Origin: Saprospiraceae bacterium
Lineage (GTDB): Bacteria; Bacteroidota; Bacteroidia; Chitinophagales; Saprospiraceae
Length of the DNA stretch: 64,000 nt
Assembly: GCA_028285085.1 (NCBI GenBank)
Contig: JANQQI010000087.1
Location: forward strand, 186,001 to 250,000
Direction of reading: 5' to 3'
Part shown: positions 45,206-52,955 of the stretch, piece by piece
Layout: every line of letters starts with the position of its first letter
How positions within the stretch are numbered: position 1 is the stretch's first letter
The notes under the pieces: model-generated
The model's input: the letters and a program-made list of their open reading frames with translations, nothing else
Databases searched by the model: none
What the model was told of the DNA's origin: nothing
Made by a program: the position numbers and the translations under genes

Positions 45206-45358
45206 TTACTGAGGGACGATTCCACCGCAGCCACTATTGCCGCGATTACCTTGGTTGGTCGTACCTCCAATAATCTTATTCATGTCGTTTTTCTGAATGA
45301 CTTGCATGTGCAAATCTTTCATTAAGTCTTTGAGATTTTTATTTTTTTTGCTCCCCAT
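45206..45358 (-). CDS. Small double-glycine leader peptide (RiPP/pheromone-like precursor)
   Basis: 50 residues from the ATG at 45358 (a TTG at 45403 in the same frame would give 65). The first 30 residues form a lysine- and leucine-rich leader that ends DMNKIIGG, closely like the (E/D)M-x-x-(I/L)-x-GG end of Bacteroidota natural-product and bacteriocin leaders cut by C39 peptidase transporters. The predicted core, TTNQGNRGNSGCGGIVPQ, is 18 residues, Gly/Asn-rich, with one Cys. No modifying enzyme or transporter gene is in the window. Its place between a LytTR regulator and a LytS-like kinase suggests a signal peptide (inference). It has its own promoter-like sequence and terminator. Too short for certainty from sequence alone. 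Confidence 0.62.
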   Translation of the reverse strand: MGSKKNKNLKDLMKDLHMQVIQKNDMNKIIGGTTNQGNRGNSGCGGIVPQ

Positions 45359-45441
45359 AGTGCAGTTGTTTAAACGTTCATGGATCGAGTTTTGGGAATC
45401 CAATTAAAATTGGTTTTGCCTCTCCTTATTTAACACAGTAA

Positions 45442-45473
45442 TAAAAATAAAGAGTATTTAGCTAAGACACAAA
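45442..45473 (-). promoter_or_regulatory. Putative promoter of the GG-leader peptide gene
   Basis: Minus strand: TTTG (45473-45470), 20-base spacer, TATTTTTA (45449-45442), seven of eight positions of TAnnTTTG counting the fixed and free ones. The predicted start of transcription near 45435 gives a leader of about 75 bases. Confidence 0.55.
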
Positions 45474-45503
45474 CAATTTTGTTGCATTTTTGCTCTAAAA
45501 GTC

Positions 45504-45512
45504 AACCATTAA
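45504..45512. promoter_or_regulatory. LytTR-like half-site, proximal
   Basis: AACCATTAA, followed by T, matches the LytTR repeat consensus [TA][AC][CA]GTTN[AG][TG] at all but one position. It lies about 30 bases upstream of the peptide gene's -33 element. Confidence 0.4.
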
Positions 45513-45586
45513 TAAACCCTTTAACACTAAAATTTCAAACACCCACATACTTAAACACCTCATAATCAATGATCAAAAACTCCACA

Positions 45587-45608
45587 AACCGTTAAAAAGT
45601 TAATGGTT
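45587..45608. promoter_or_regulatory. Inverted pair of LytTR-like half-sites, distal
   Basis: AACCGTTAA (45587-45595) and its inverted partner TTAATGGTT (45600-45608) are separated by four bases. They lie between the response-regulator stop and the peptide promoter. AACCGTTAA fits the LytTR consensus with one mismatch. The pair could instead be a weak terminator of the regulator gene. Confidence 0.4.
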
Positions 45609-45625
45609 TAAAACCACCATCCTTC

Positions 45626-46393
45626 TTACAAGCCCTCCTGTAAGCGGCGCATTTGCTCCATGAAAGCAGGCCGGCGGCGACGTGAAACTTCAATGCGCTT
45701 ACCATCATCCATCACCAAATACCCGCCGTCACCTTTCACAAATTTCCTCATATAATTGAGATTGATCAAGTGACTTTTATGCACCCGGTAAAAGTTGACA
45801 CCGGATAATAAATCCTCGTAAGATTTTATGGTTTTGGAGGCGGTAATACGATCACCGTTTTTAAGATGGATATGCGTATAATTATCCTCAGCCTCACAAC
45901 GGATGATATCCTTAATGTTAATGAAGTAAATCCCGTCCAAAGCTGAAATGCTCATCTTTTCAAAAGCATTGGGATTGTTGTAATGCTGACTGAATACATC
46001 TATCCTTTGGTTGATTTTTTTATTTTTGCCAGGAGTGATACGGCTTACAGCATCTCTCAAATCATCTGGATCAATGGGTTTGACGATATAACCGATGGAA
46101 CTGTACTGACAAGCCTGGATGGCATATTTTTCGAAGGCAGTAACGAAAATGATATCAAATTTGATATTGCCGTTCAATTGATTTAGGAATTGAAAAACAA
46201 GACCATCGGGCAGATTGATGTCTAGGAAAGCAACGTCGGGAATTTTGTTGGTCGCATTATTGAAATATTGAAGTGCTTCGCGAACGCTCCCTGCAGTTCC
46301 GATAACCTCAACATTCCCGCAATGCTGATCCAGCATATTTTGCAGATTTTTGAGTCCATTGATCTCGTCCTCGACGATGTAAGCCTTTACCAT
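45626..46393 (-). CDS. LytTR-type response regulator
   Basis: 255 residues. Receiver domain 1-125 with acidic pocket E8-D9, phospho-acceptor D58 (VAFLDINLPDG), T-A in FVTAFEKYA and K in IVKPIDPDDL. The LytTR DNA-binding domain is about 150-250 (FYRVHKSHLINLNYM, DGKRIEVSRRRR). Such regulators pair with LytS-like kinases; the TPR kinase downstream is the obvious partner. The gene diverges from the ion channel gene across 206 bases and is separated from the peptide gene by 267 bases. Confidence 0.93.
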   Translation of the reverse strand: MVKAYIVEDEINGLKNLQNMLDQHCGNVEVIGTAGSVREALQYFNNATNKIPDVAFLDINLPDGLVFQFLNQLNGNIKFDIIFVTAFEKYAIQACQYSSIGYIVKPIDPDDLRDAVSRITPGKNKKINQRIDVFSQHYNNPNAFEKMSISALDGIYFINIKDIIRCEAEDNYTHIHLKNGDRITASKTIKSYEDLLSGVNFYRVHKSHLINLNYMRKFVKGDGGYLVMDDGKRIEVSRRRRPAFMEQMRRLQEGL

Positions 46394-46599
46394 GGTAAGA
46401 TTGTTTTTAGTAAGTTGTGTTTGAATTGTAAGCCATCAGAATACGCAGCTCACTTTCAATTCCGAAGCCATGGTCAGTTTGACTTAAGAAGGGAAGATAA
46501 AGCTTGCTTTCAGTTTAGACCTCGTCTTAGGAGCGTAAGGCGAAATTACCAAAAAAGTGACATTAAATAAAATGTTGATATAAAAAACATCTACCTAAT

Positions 46600-47436
46600 A
46601 TGCCGATTCCCAGAAATCCCCGCAAAGAGTGGTTGCACGAGATTATCTTCGAAGCGGATACGCCAACTGGCAAGGTATTCGACATCACCTTACTCATACT
46701 CATTGTCGCCAGTGTATTGACAGTGATGTTAGAAAGTATCGATTCACTGGCTTCTCGTTACTCACGCTGGTTTTACATCATTGAATGGGGCTTTACCATC
46801 TTCTTTACGCTCGAGTATTTCTTGCGCATCTACAGCGTCTATCGTCCCAGAAAATATATCACCAGTTTCTTTGGTATTATTGACTTACTGGCGATTATTC
46901 CTACTTATCTCAGTCTCTTTATCGCCGGAACACAATACTTGTTAGTTATTCGAGCACTAAGATTACTACGGATATTTAGAATTTTTAAATTAGTTAAATT
47001 TCTTAAAGAGAGCTCCGCTATCGTTAAGGCGCTCAACGCCAGCCGTCCGAAGATCACCGTATTCATGTTTTTCATTCTCGTAATGGTGATCATTTTTGGC
47101 TCAATCATGTATCTCGTAGAGGGTAATCAGAATACGGGCTTCGATAGCATTCCTCGCTCGATTTACTGGGCGATTGTGACCTTGACGACCGTTGGTTACG
47201 GCGATATCTCCCCCGTCACCAATCTCGGCCAGTTCCTGGCCGCCGTGGTGATGATCTTAGGTTATGCCGTGATTGCCGTCCCCACAGGCATTGTTTCGGC
47301 CGAAATCATTCGAGGTGAAGGCAAAGAGAAAGAACCAAGCACAAATACCCAAGCCTGCCGCTACTGCGGAAAAGAGGGCCACGATGACGATGCCATACAT
47401 TGCAAATACTGTGGAGAAATTCTAAATGAAGACTAG
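46600..47436 (+). CDS. Voltage-gated-type potassium channel with C-terminal zinc ribbon
   Basis: 278 residues, six-helix Kv layout. S4 carries regularly spaced arginines (IRALRLLRIFRIFKLVKFL, about 116-134). The pore loop has the K+ selectivity filter TVGYGD (197-202) in TLTTVGYGDISPVT, and S6 follows (VVMILGYAVIAVP). After a short charged linker the C-terminus has a four-cysteine zinc ribbon: C253, C256, C268, C271 (CRYCG ... CKYCG). It moves K+ across the inner membrane, probably as a tetramer. The zinc ribbon replaces the RCK domain often found in bacterial channels. Its stop is only 5 bases from the stop of the converging DoxX gene. Confidence 0.92.
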   Translation: MPIPRNPRKEWLHEIIFEADTPTGKVFDITLLILIVASVLTVMLESIDSLASRYSRWFYIIEWGFTIFFTLEYFLRIYSVYRPRKYITSFFGIIDLLAIIPTYLSLFIAGTQYLLVIRALRLLRIFRIFKLVKFLKESSAIVKALNASRPKITVFMFFILVMVIIFGSIMYLVEGNQNTGFDSIPRSIYWAIVTLTTVGYGDISPVTNLGQFLAAVVMILGYAVIAVPTGIVSAEIIRGEGKEKEPSTNTQACRYCGKEGHDDDAIHCKYCGEILNED

Positions 47437-47441
47437 AAAAC

Positions 47442-47861
47442 TCAGCGCCTACCTACACGCGTGGTGGCAAAAAGTCGCCTTATACTGTACCGGCCACTAC
47501 CATTGACCAAGATCATCAATAAACCACCGATGATTGCAATATTTTTCATAAAGGCAATGGACTCTTCCCGTTGAATATCAATCGGGTCGTTCCACCAGGA
47601 GTGCACAATGAAGGTGACCGGCACCCAATAGACGAGCAACAAAACCGCTCCAAAACCAGAGCGATAGCCAATCAATACCAAGGTCCCTCCTAACAGCAAG
47701 AGAAAAATTGCAATTGATAATAAGAAATCCTGTTGCCAGGTGATGCCGTACTCGGTCATCGTTATTTTAGTCGATTTGAAAAACTTGACAGAATCGTAAG
47801 CTTCGAATAAAAAGATCAATGCGATAAATACCCGCGCCATCAAATCAAAAATATCTTTCAT
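47442..47861 (-). CDS. DoxX-like membrane protein
   Basis: 139 residues from ATG 47861 (MKDIFDLMARVFIALIFLFEAYDS). The frame extends 25 codons upstream, but that part is basic and atypical. Four hydrophobic segments (about 8-24, 45-62, 65-85, 105-120) fit the DoxX/SURF4 fold, with the usual RVFIALIFLFEAY start and a MKNIAIIGGLLMIL helix. Function is unknown; some DoxX relatives take part in quinone or redox chemistry. Located after the FAD dehydrogenase gene on the same strand, with a 96-base gap. Confidence 0.8.
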   Translation of the reverse strand: MKDIFDLMARVFIALIFLFEAYDSVKFFKSTKITMTEYGITWQQDFLLSIAIFLLLLGGTLVLIGYRSGFGAVLLLVYWVPVTFIVHSWWNDPIDIQREESIAFMKNIAIIGGLLMILVNGSGRYSIRRLFATTRVGRR

Positions 47862-47957
47862 TCCATATCTTTTAGAGCGGCGAAAAATAAGAAAAAAAAA
47901 TGAGCTCACAAGTCGCCCGGAAGCGGATGGCCCCAATTGATCAAAGCAATTGGTCTG

Positions 47958-49529
47958 CTAAGTGCGAGGCCGGTTGCTGAGGTAAAGCGCTATCGCGCGC
48001 GCCACATTTTGTCCATCCATCGCCGCCGAGATAATCCCGCCAGCGTAGCCGGCGCCCTCACCACATGGAAACAGGCCCGTAGCATCTTCGTGCATCAGGG
48101 TATCTTTTTGGCGCGGAATGCGAATAGGCGAACTGGTCCGACTCTCTGTACCAATGACATTAGCCTCTTCGGTGAAATACCCACGCATTTTCTTCCCGAA
48201 GGTTTCCATCCCCCGGCGCAGGCGTTGGAAGATATTAGGCGGTAGTAACTGATGCATTGGCGCGGTGTAAACGCCTGGAATATAGCTTGTATTGGGTAAA
48301 TCTTGCGAGAGCCGGCCGGCCACAAAGTCGGTCATGCGAGCGGCCGGCGCGCGTTGTGAACCATCACCGCGCTGAAACATACTTTGCTCGACGCTGCGCT
48401 GGAATTCTAAGCCAGCAAAGATACCATGGGCTTCAAAAGCATGCAAATCCTCCAGCTCCACGGCCACTACGGTTCCGCTATTCGCATAAGCTGAATCACG
48501 TCGTGACATCGACATACCATTAACCACCAATTCTCCGGGAGCTGTCGAGGCAGGCACCACCAGCCCTCCCGGGCACATACAAAAGGAGAAAACCCCACGG
48601 TCTCCTACCTGGCAGGCTAAACGATAACTGGACGCCGGCAGATGTTCTTCACGTGGACTTTGTCGATATTGGATTCTGTCAATCAGATGCTGCGGGTGTT
48701 CCACCCGCACTCCGAGTGCAAAAGGCTTGGCTTCTATACGAATACCTCGACGGTGCAGCAGATAAAAAATATCACGAGCGGAGTGACCAGTAGCCAAGAC
48801 AACTGATTCGCCGAGGTGTTCTTCCGAATTATTGACGATTACACCTTTGATTTGATTGCCATCCATCACAAAGTCTGTCACCAACGCATCGAAGTGAATC
48901 TGCCCACCATAATGCAGGATTGTTTCCCGAATATTGGCTACGACCTGCGGTAATTTATTCGACCCAATGTGTGGGTGGGCATCGATGAGGATATCGCTTT
49001 TAGCCCCGTGTTCAACCAAAAGTTGGAGGGCTTTAGCAATATTGCCGCGTTTATGAGAACGGGTATAGAGCTTACCGTCTGAATAGGTCCCCGCACCACC
49101 TTCACCGAAGCAATAATTGGAATGGGGATTGACTTCGCCAAATTGTTGGATAGCACGCAGATCTCGACGCCGGCTGCGCACATCTTTCCCTCGATCAAAA
49201 ATAATGGGACGCAAGCCGAGTTCAATCAGCTCTAAAGCGGCAAAGTACCCCGCCGGTCCCGCACCAATAATAATGATCTCCGGGCGTTCGCTCACATCAC
49301 GAAAGCCGTCGATGATCCTGGCTTCACCGCCCAATTGCTCATCTCGGGCTAATTCTACACGCAGACGAATTACAACTTGACTGCCCCGCGCATCGATCGA
49401 GCGCCGCAATAACTGCCAATCCGTCACCGTGGACTCCGGCCAACCCGATTGTCGGATAGCTCGGCGTCGGACTTCTTCCAAGTCGGCAGCCAAGGCTGGC
49501 TTGAGCTTAAGTTCTACTACTTTTCGCAT
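47958..49529 (-). CDS. Uncharacterised FAD-dependent dehydrogenase (COG2509-type)
   Basis: 523 residues. An N-terminal ferredoxin-like domain (1-80, with RRRAIRQSGWPESTVTDWQLLRRSIDAR region) precedes a Rossmann FAD site: IIIIGAGPAGYFAALELIELG (about 85-105). Family landmarks follow: NYCFGEGGAGTYSDGKLYTR, VLATGHSARDIF, FSFCMCPGGLVVPA, and the C-terminal FAD segment GLFPCGEGAGYAGGI. The substrate of this widespread family is unknown. The start ATG gives the canonical MRKVVELKL beta strand. Confidence 0.9.
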   Translation of the reverse strand: MRKVVELKLKPALAADLEEVRRRAIRQSGWPESTVTDWQLLRRSIDARGSQVVIRLRVELARDEQLGGEARIIDGFRDVSERPEIIIIGAGPAGYFAALELIELGLRPIIFDRGKDVRSRRRDLRAIQQFGEVNPHSNYCFGEGGAGTYSDGKLYTRSHKRGNIAKALQLLVEHGAKSDILIDAHPHIGSNKLPQVVANIRETILHYGGQIHFDALVTDFVMDGNQIKGVIVNNSEEHLGESVVLATGHSARDIFYLLHRRGIRIEAKPFALGVRVEHPQHLIDRIQYRQSPREEHLPASSYRLACQVGDRGVFSFCMCPGGLVVPASTAPGELVVNGMSMSRRDSAYANSGTVVAVELEDLHAFEAHGIFAGLEFQRSVEQSMFQRGDGSQRAPAARMTDFVAGRLSQDLPNTSYIPGVYTAPMHQLLPPNIFQRLRRGMETFGKKMRGYFTEEANVIGTESRTSSPIRIPRQKDTLMHEDATGLFPCGEGAGYAGGIISAAMDGQNVARAIALYLSNRPRT

Positions 49530-49605
49530 ATCAAGGCAAAGTTACAATCTGTCTTATCAAATTTGATAGCTCAATTCAATTTTAAACAACTTCAAAGATA
49601 ATCCT

Positions 49606-49613
49606 TAGCTTTG
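49606..49613 (+). promoter_or_regulatory. Possible -7 element for the lipoprotein gene
   Basis: TAGCTTTG fits TAnnTTTG but has no convincing -33 TTTG; it lies about 70-110 bases before the candidate ATGs. Confidence 0.35.
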
Positions 49614-49716
49614 CGACGATTTTTAACATCATATTTTGCTTTCTGGTTTTATACAAACCTTATTCTTTGTCTAAAGCCACATGAAAACTTTTACATCAAA
49701 CATTTTAATTCTAAAC

Positions 49717-50478
49717 ATGAAAATTTCAAATCTCTATTTTCTCCTCCTCATCAGTATTTTGGCGGTTTCTTCGTGTAGTAAAGACGACGATGATACACCG
49801 ACTATTGAAAGTTGCCAACTCCTAGGTGTATTATCACGTCTTGACGCCACTACCAACCTTGGTCTGTTCAGTGTTGAGTATAGTAGTAATGGTCGCGTTA
49901 TGACTGCTGGTCTGCAAACTTATGACATGGTCTATGATGCCGATGGCAATGTCCTGACCGCTACTCTGGAGGAAACAAGTTTTAATCCTCGGGTTCAGTT
50001 CGAATTTACTTACGACAATGATGAAATCACGCAAATTCGCTCACTTTGGGGTGATGCCGCTAATCCCGAAGAACGTTATGTTTATACTCCGGTTTATTCG
50101 GGTGGTTTCGTAGACAAGGTGATGCGCACGGGCTTAGGTGGCGATGTAGAACTGGACTATGAATTTGATAGTAACGGTAATGCTTTAAAGTGGACGGATC
50201 CTATTTTTGACGATTATAAGGAGTTCACTTTCGATACGAGCCAGAAAGGGATTATTGAGGGAATTACGCACAATCAAGCGTTTGCTTATGGTATCGCGAT
50301 TAATCAGCCCTTTTTCCACGTCGTAAATGCCCTTACTTCTGAAAAAGAATACGGTAGTGATGGTACCTTGACCGATGAAAGTACATTCAGTGATAATGAA
50401 TTCAATGAATTAGGACTGCAGACCTCGGCCAACGATCCGGATAACAAGCAGTATATTTTTGAATACCTCTGCGAGTAA
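49717..50478 (+). CDS. Lipoprotein with YD/RHS-like repeat character
   Basis: 253 residues from ATG 49717. An in-frame ATG at 49681 would add 12 residues before the signal sequence, so the second Met is preferred. The lipobox is AVSSC, followed by the acidic KDDDDTP typical of Bacteroidota outer-membrane lipoproteins. The mature part has repeated short strands such as YDADGNVLTATLEE and FDSNGNALKWTD, resembling YD (RHS) repeats. Function unknown; probably surface or periplasmic. Confidence 0.8.
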   Translation: MKISNLYFLLLISILAVSSCSKDDDDTPTIESCQLLGVLSRLDATTNLGLFSVEYSSNGRVMTAGLQTYDMVYDADGNVLTATLEETSFNPRVQFEFTYDNDEITQIRSLWGDAANPEERYVYTPVYSGGFVDKVMRTGLGGDVELDYEFDSNGNALKWTDPIFDDYKEFTFDTSQKGIIEGITHNQAFAYGIAINQPFFHVVNALTSEKEYGSDGTLTDESTFSDNEFNELGLQTSANDPDNKQYIFEYLCE

Positions 50479-50495
50479 TCCTGGGCTTTACAAAT

Positions 50496-50535
50496 AAAAA
50501 AGACGTGGTCATCTAAGTGTGACCACGTCTTTTTT
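50496..50535. terminator. Bidirectional terminator
   Basis: Perfect 16-bp stem (50496-50511 / 50520-50535) with 8-base loop, A-run and T-run on the two sides. It separates the converging lipoprotein gene (+) and secreted paralogue gene (-). Confidence 0.93.
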
Positions 50536-50555
50536 ATTGGGTATCTCGTTCGGAA

Positions 50556-50984
50556 TTATTTCTCTTCTTCTTGCTCAGCCTGTCGAATTAAGCGGGTATT
50601 ATCTACCACATCAAACGTATCGGGTACAAAAATTTTGACTTTAATAATTTCAAAACACTCCCCTTCTCGCGTACGGATGGCTTGCCGTTCGGTATCTTTT
50701 GAGGCCAATTGGGCCGTCGTTTCATTGATTTCTCCCTCGATATCATATCGCCCCACCTCCACGAAGTGATTGAAGATACCAGGCGAAGCATCGTATAACT
50801 CAATCTTGGTTTCGGTTAGAATGGTATTACCGGCCCATTTCTCGATTTCGTATTCGCCGACCAGATTCAACTGAATTTCAGCGACTTCACCAATTTCGAA
50901 AGTCTGGTGTAATATCTTGGAAATTTGTGCAGATACAACGGTGCTACTCAAAAAGAAGAGTAATGATAAAAACGATAATTTCAT
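50556..50984 (-). CDS. Secreted protein, paralogue of the gene at 51151-51606
   Basis: 142 residues with signal peptide (STVVSAQ). The mature part is beta-rich: FEIGEVAEIQLNLVGEYEIEKW, FVEVGRYDIEGEI, IIKVKIFVPDTFDVV. It aligns end to end with the next upstream gene product: same K-x-L-x-x-(S/T)-F start, same E-x-x-x-W motif, same GRY-x-(L/I)-x-G. No named family recognised. The pattern resembles small adhesin-like (DUF4097-type) beta proteins. C-terminus is acidic (QAEQEEEK). Confidence 0.78.
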   Translation of the reverse strand: MKLSFLSLLFFLSSTVVSAQISKILHQTFEIGEVAEIQLNLVGEYEIEKWAGNTILTETKIELYDASPGIFNHFVEVGRYDIEGEINETTAQLASKDTERQAIRTREGECFEIIKVKIFVPDTFDVVDNTRLIRQAEQEEEK

Positions 50985-51080
50985 ATAACTAAAAGGCTTG
51001 CAAGTCTATTCGGTTCAAAAATACTGCCGTTTCATTTGATGGTCAAGCACCTGTGTGACCATTAAATAATCTTTAACAGC

Positions 51081-51119
51081 AAAAAACAAGCGTCACCTCC
51101 GCGAACGGAGATGACGCTT
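51081..51119 (-). terminator. Terminator between the two secreted paralogues
   Basis: Minus strand: 14-bp stem with one mismatch (51119-51106 / 51101-51088), 4-base loop, then G and six T. Each paralogue is therefore probably its own transcription unit. Confidence 0.88.
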
Positions 51120-51150
51120 ATTGAACGATCAATCGATTGATCCAAGTATT

Positions 51151-51606
51151 TTATAGGGAAGATGTATCTTCTTCTGTCTCAGTTTCAGTTTGCGTGGAAG
51201 CATCGCCGGCCATGCGTACACTAACGTGCTCCGGTGCATGAACGATGTAGCTAATTTCTTCGCTTAATGGCTGGCCGCCTACGGTAATTTCTTTGTGTAT
51301 TTGTGGAATATCAACTACGAAGAAGCCTTCGTCATCCACGATACCATTTAAATTATAACGACCTGCTTTGATCAAAGATTTAAGCATAGCGTTGCTGCCG
51401 GTCTCTAAACCGATGGTCATTTGAATACGTACAACCTTATTTTTCCAGGTTACGACCTCGACATCACCATCCAAATCCAGAACTAGTGATTGACTCCCTT
51501 TTAAATTAAAGGATTTAACGAGGGTTTTTTCGATTTGCCCTTGTGCCAGGCCAGGAACGGTCAGCAGAAGGAGACATACTGTCAATTTTGCTATTGCTTT
51601 TTTCAT
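51151..51606 (-). CDS. Secreted protein, paralogue of the gene at 50556-50984
   Basis: 151 residues from ATG 51606, which is preceded by a perfect AAAAGGAGGT ribosome-binding site and begins a signal peptide (LLLLTVPGLAQGQ). An in-frame start 20 codons earlier is rejected on those grounds. The mature sequence repeats the pattern of its downstream paralogue: SFNLKGSQSLVLDLDGDVEVVTW-type start and AGRYNLNGIVDDEG. C-terminal tail is Thr/Glu-rich. Function unknown. Confidence 0.8.
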   Translation of the reverse strand: MKKAIAKLTVCLLLLTVPGLAQGQIEKTLVKSFNLKGSQSLVLDLDGDVEVVTWKNKVVRIQMTIGLETGSNAMLKSLIKAGRYNLNGIVDDEGFFVVDIPQIHKEITVGGQPLSEEISYIVHAPEHVSVRMAGDASTQTETETEEDTSSL

Positions 51607-51610
51607 ATGG

Positions 51611-51620
51611 ACCTCCTTTT
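51611..51620 (-). promoter_or_regulatory. Strong Shine-Dalgarno sequence
   Basis: Minus-strand AAAAGGAGGT ends four bases before the ATG at 51606. Strong SD sequences are rare in Bacteroidota and in this window, and this one fixes the start codon. Confidence 0.85.
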
Positions 51621-51688
51621 TTATTAAGTATGTTTTTAATTTATGAAATATTTTGCTATAAATCAAATTTTATAAAATAATATTCCGA

Positions 51689-52501
51689 CTAGGAAATACT
51701 TTCCCGAATTTTAGTCAATTTTAATAGTAATACTTCCAAATTTTCTAACGGAAGCATGTTCGCACCATCTGATTTGGCTTCACTTGGCTTCGGATGGGTC
51801 TCGATGAATAAGCCATCGACGCCAACTGCAATGCCCGCCCGAGCGATGGTTTCGATCAATGCCGGGCGGCCTCCGGTCACACCACTACTTTGATTCGGCT
51901 GCTGCAGCGAGTGCGTGCAGTCCAGCACTACCGGAGCACCTAACTGCTGCATTACGGGAATTCCGCGAAAGTCGACCACCAAATCCTGATAGCCAAAAGT
52001 AGTGCCTCTTTCGGTAAGCCAAACTTGGTCGTTACCGGATTCGTACACTTTATCGCGGGCGAAGCGCATCGCCTCGGCACTCAAAAACTGCCCCTTTTTG
52101 ATATTCACTACTTTCCCGGTTTTAGCCGCAGCAACTAGTAAGTTCGTTTGGCGACACAAAAAAGCCGGTATTTGTAACACGTCGACATATTCGGCGGCCA
52201 TAGCGGCCTCAGCATCAGCGTGAATATCAGTCGTTACCGGAATGTTGAAGTGCTCCCCCACTGCTCGTAGGATTTTGAGCGCTTTCTCATCACCAATTCC
52301 AGTAAAAGAATCCAGTCGGGATCGATTAGCTTTGCGATATGATCCTTTAAAAATGTAGGGAATCTCTAAACGATCACAAATCGTGCTTACCTTTTCGGCA
52401 ATTGTAAAAGCCATCTCTTCACTTTCGATGGCGCAGGGTCCGGCAATCAGGAAAAAATTGTTTTTATCCAGATGGCGGATTTTGGGTACATTCGATAACA
52501 T
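51689..52501 (-). CDS. kdsA: 3-deoxy-8-phosphooctulonate synthase KdsA
   Basis: 270 residues, TIM barrel of the NeuB/DAHP class. Condenses phosphoenolpyruvate with arabinose 5-phosphate to KDO 8-phosphate for lipopolysaccharide. Landmarks: FKGSYRKANRSR, VTTDIHADAEAA, VWLTERGTTFGY, LDCTHSLQQPNQSSGVTGG and GLFIETHPKPSEAKSDG. The N-terminal AGPCAIES has Cys23, the metal ligand of the metal-dependent class; the metal-independent E. coli type has Asn there. Other KDO genes are not nearby. Confidence 0.96.
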   Translation of the reverse strand: MLSNVPKIRHLDKNNFFLIAGPCAIESEEMAFTIAEKVSTICDRLEIPYIFKGSYRKANRSRLDSFTGIGDEKALKILRAVGEHFNIPVTTDIHADAEAAMAAEYVDVLQIPAFLCRQTNLLVAAAKTGKVVNIKKGQFLSAEAMRFARDKVYESGNDQVWLTERGTTFGYQDLVVDFRGIPVMQQLGAPVVLDCTHSLQQPNQSSGVTGGRPALIETIARAGIAVGVDGLFIETHPKPSEAKSDGANMLPLENLEVLLLKLTKIRESIS

Positions 52502-52955
52502 AAGCGATAATAAAATCTGTCAAATGAGTTGGTTTGCTCCTTCATAATAATCTACGTTCGAAAAAACGTTTTCCTTCAAACGATCTTGTTTTATGCTATC
52601 CTGTTGTTTAGATACCCTAAAAGCACAATCGTTTAATCCTAATCAATAAATTATTAAATTGAAACATTCCAAATAATCTCAAAATTAGCATTTTCAGCCA
52701 GGATACCTTATCTTTTTAAGGCACTCTTGTTTTCATTAATTATAACGCAAATGTAGGTTAATTGGTTCTCTAATTCAAGCCCCAAACCAAAATATAATAC
52801 TGAAAACAAAACCATGACAATTCATTTGAAAAATTTTATTTCAAATAAACATTTATTTAAAAATATAATTACAAAAAGCATAAATAAACCATTTTCTGTT
52901 TCAAGCATCATCTAAAACGCAAAATCATTATTTTTAACCCCCAAATTCTATCTCC
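52502..52955. other. Divergent intergenic region, 454 bases
   Basis: Very AT-rich region between kdsA (-) and the methyltransferase gene (+). It contains a promoter-like pair for kdsA at 52748-52778. No coding frame or strong hairpin beyond CCTTA/TAAGG near 52700-52725. Confidence 0.5.
52748..52778 (-). promoter_or_regulatory. Putative distal promoter of kdsA
   Basis: Minus strand: TTG (52778-52776), 20-base spacer, TACATTTG (52755-52748). It would give a leader of about 240 bases before the kdsA ATG. Confidence 0.5.
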
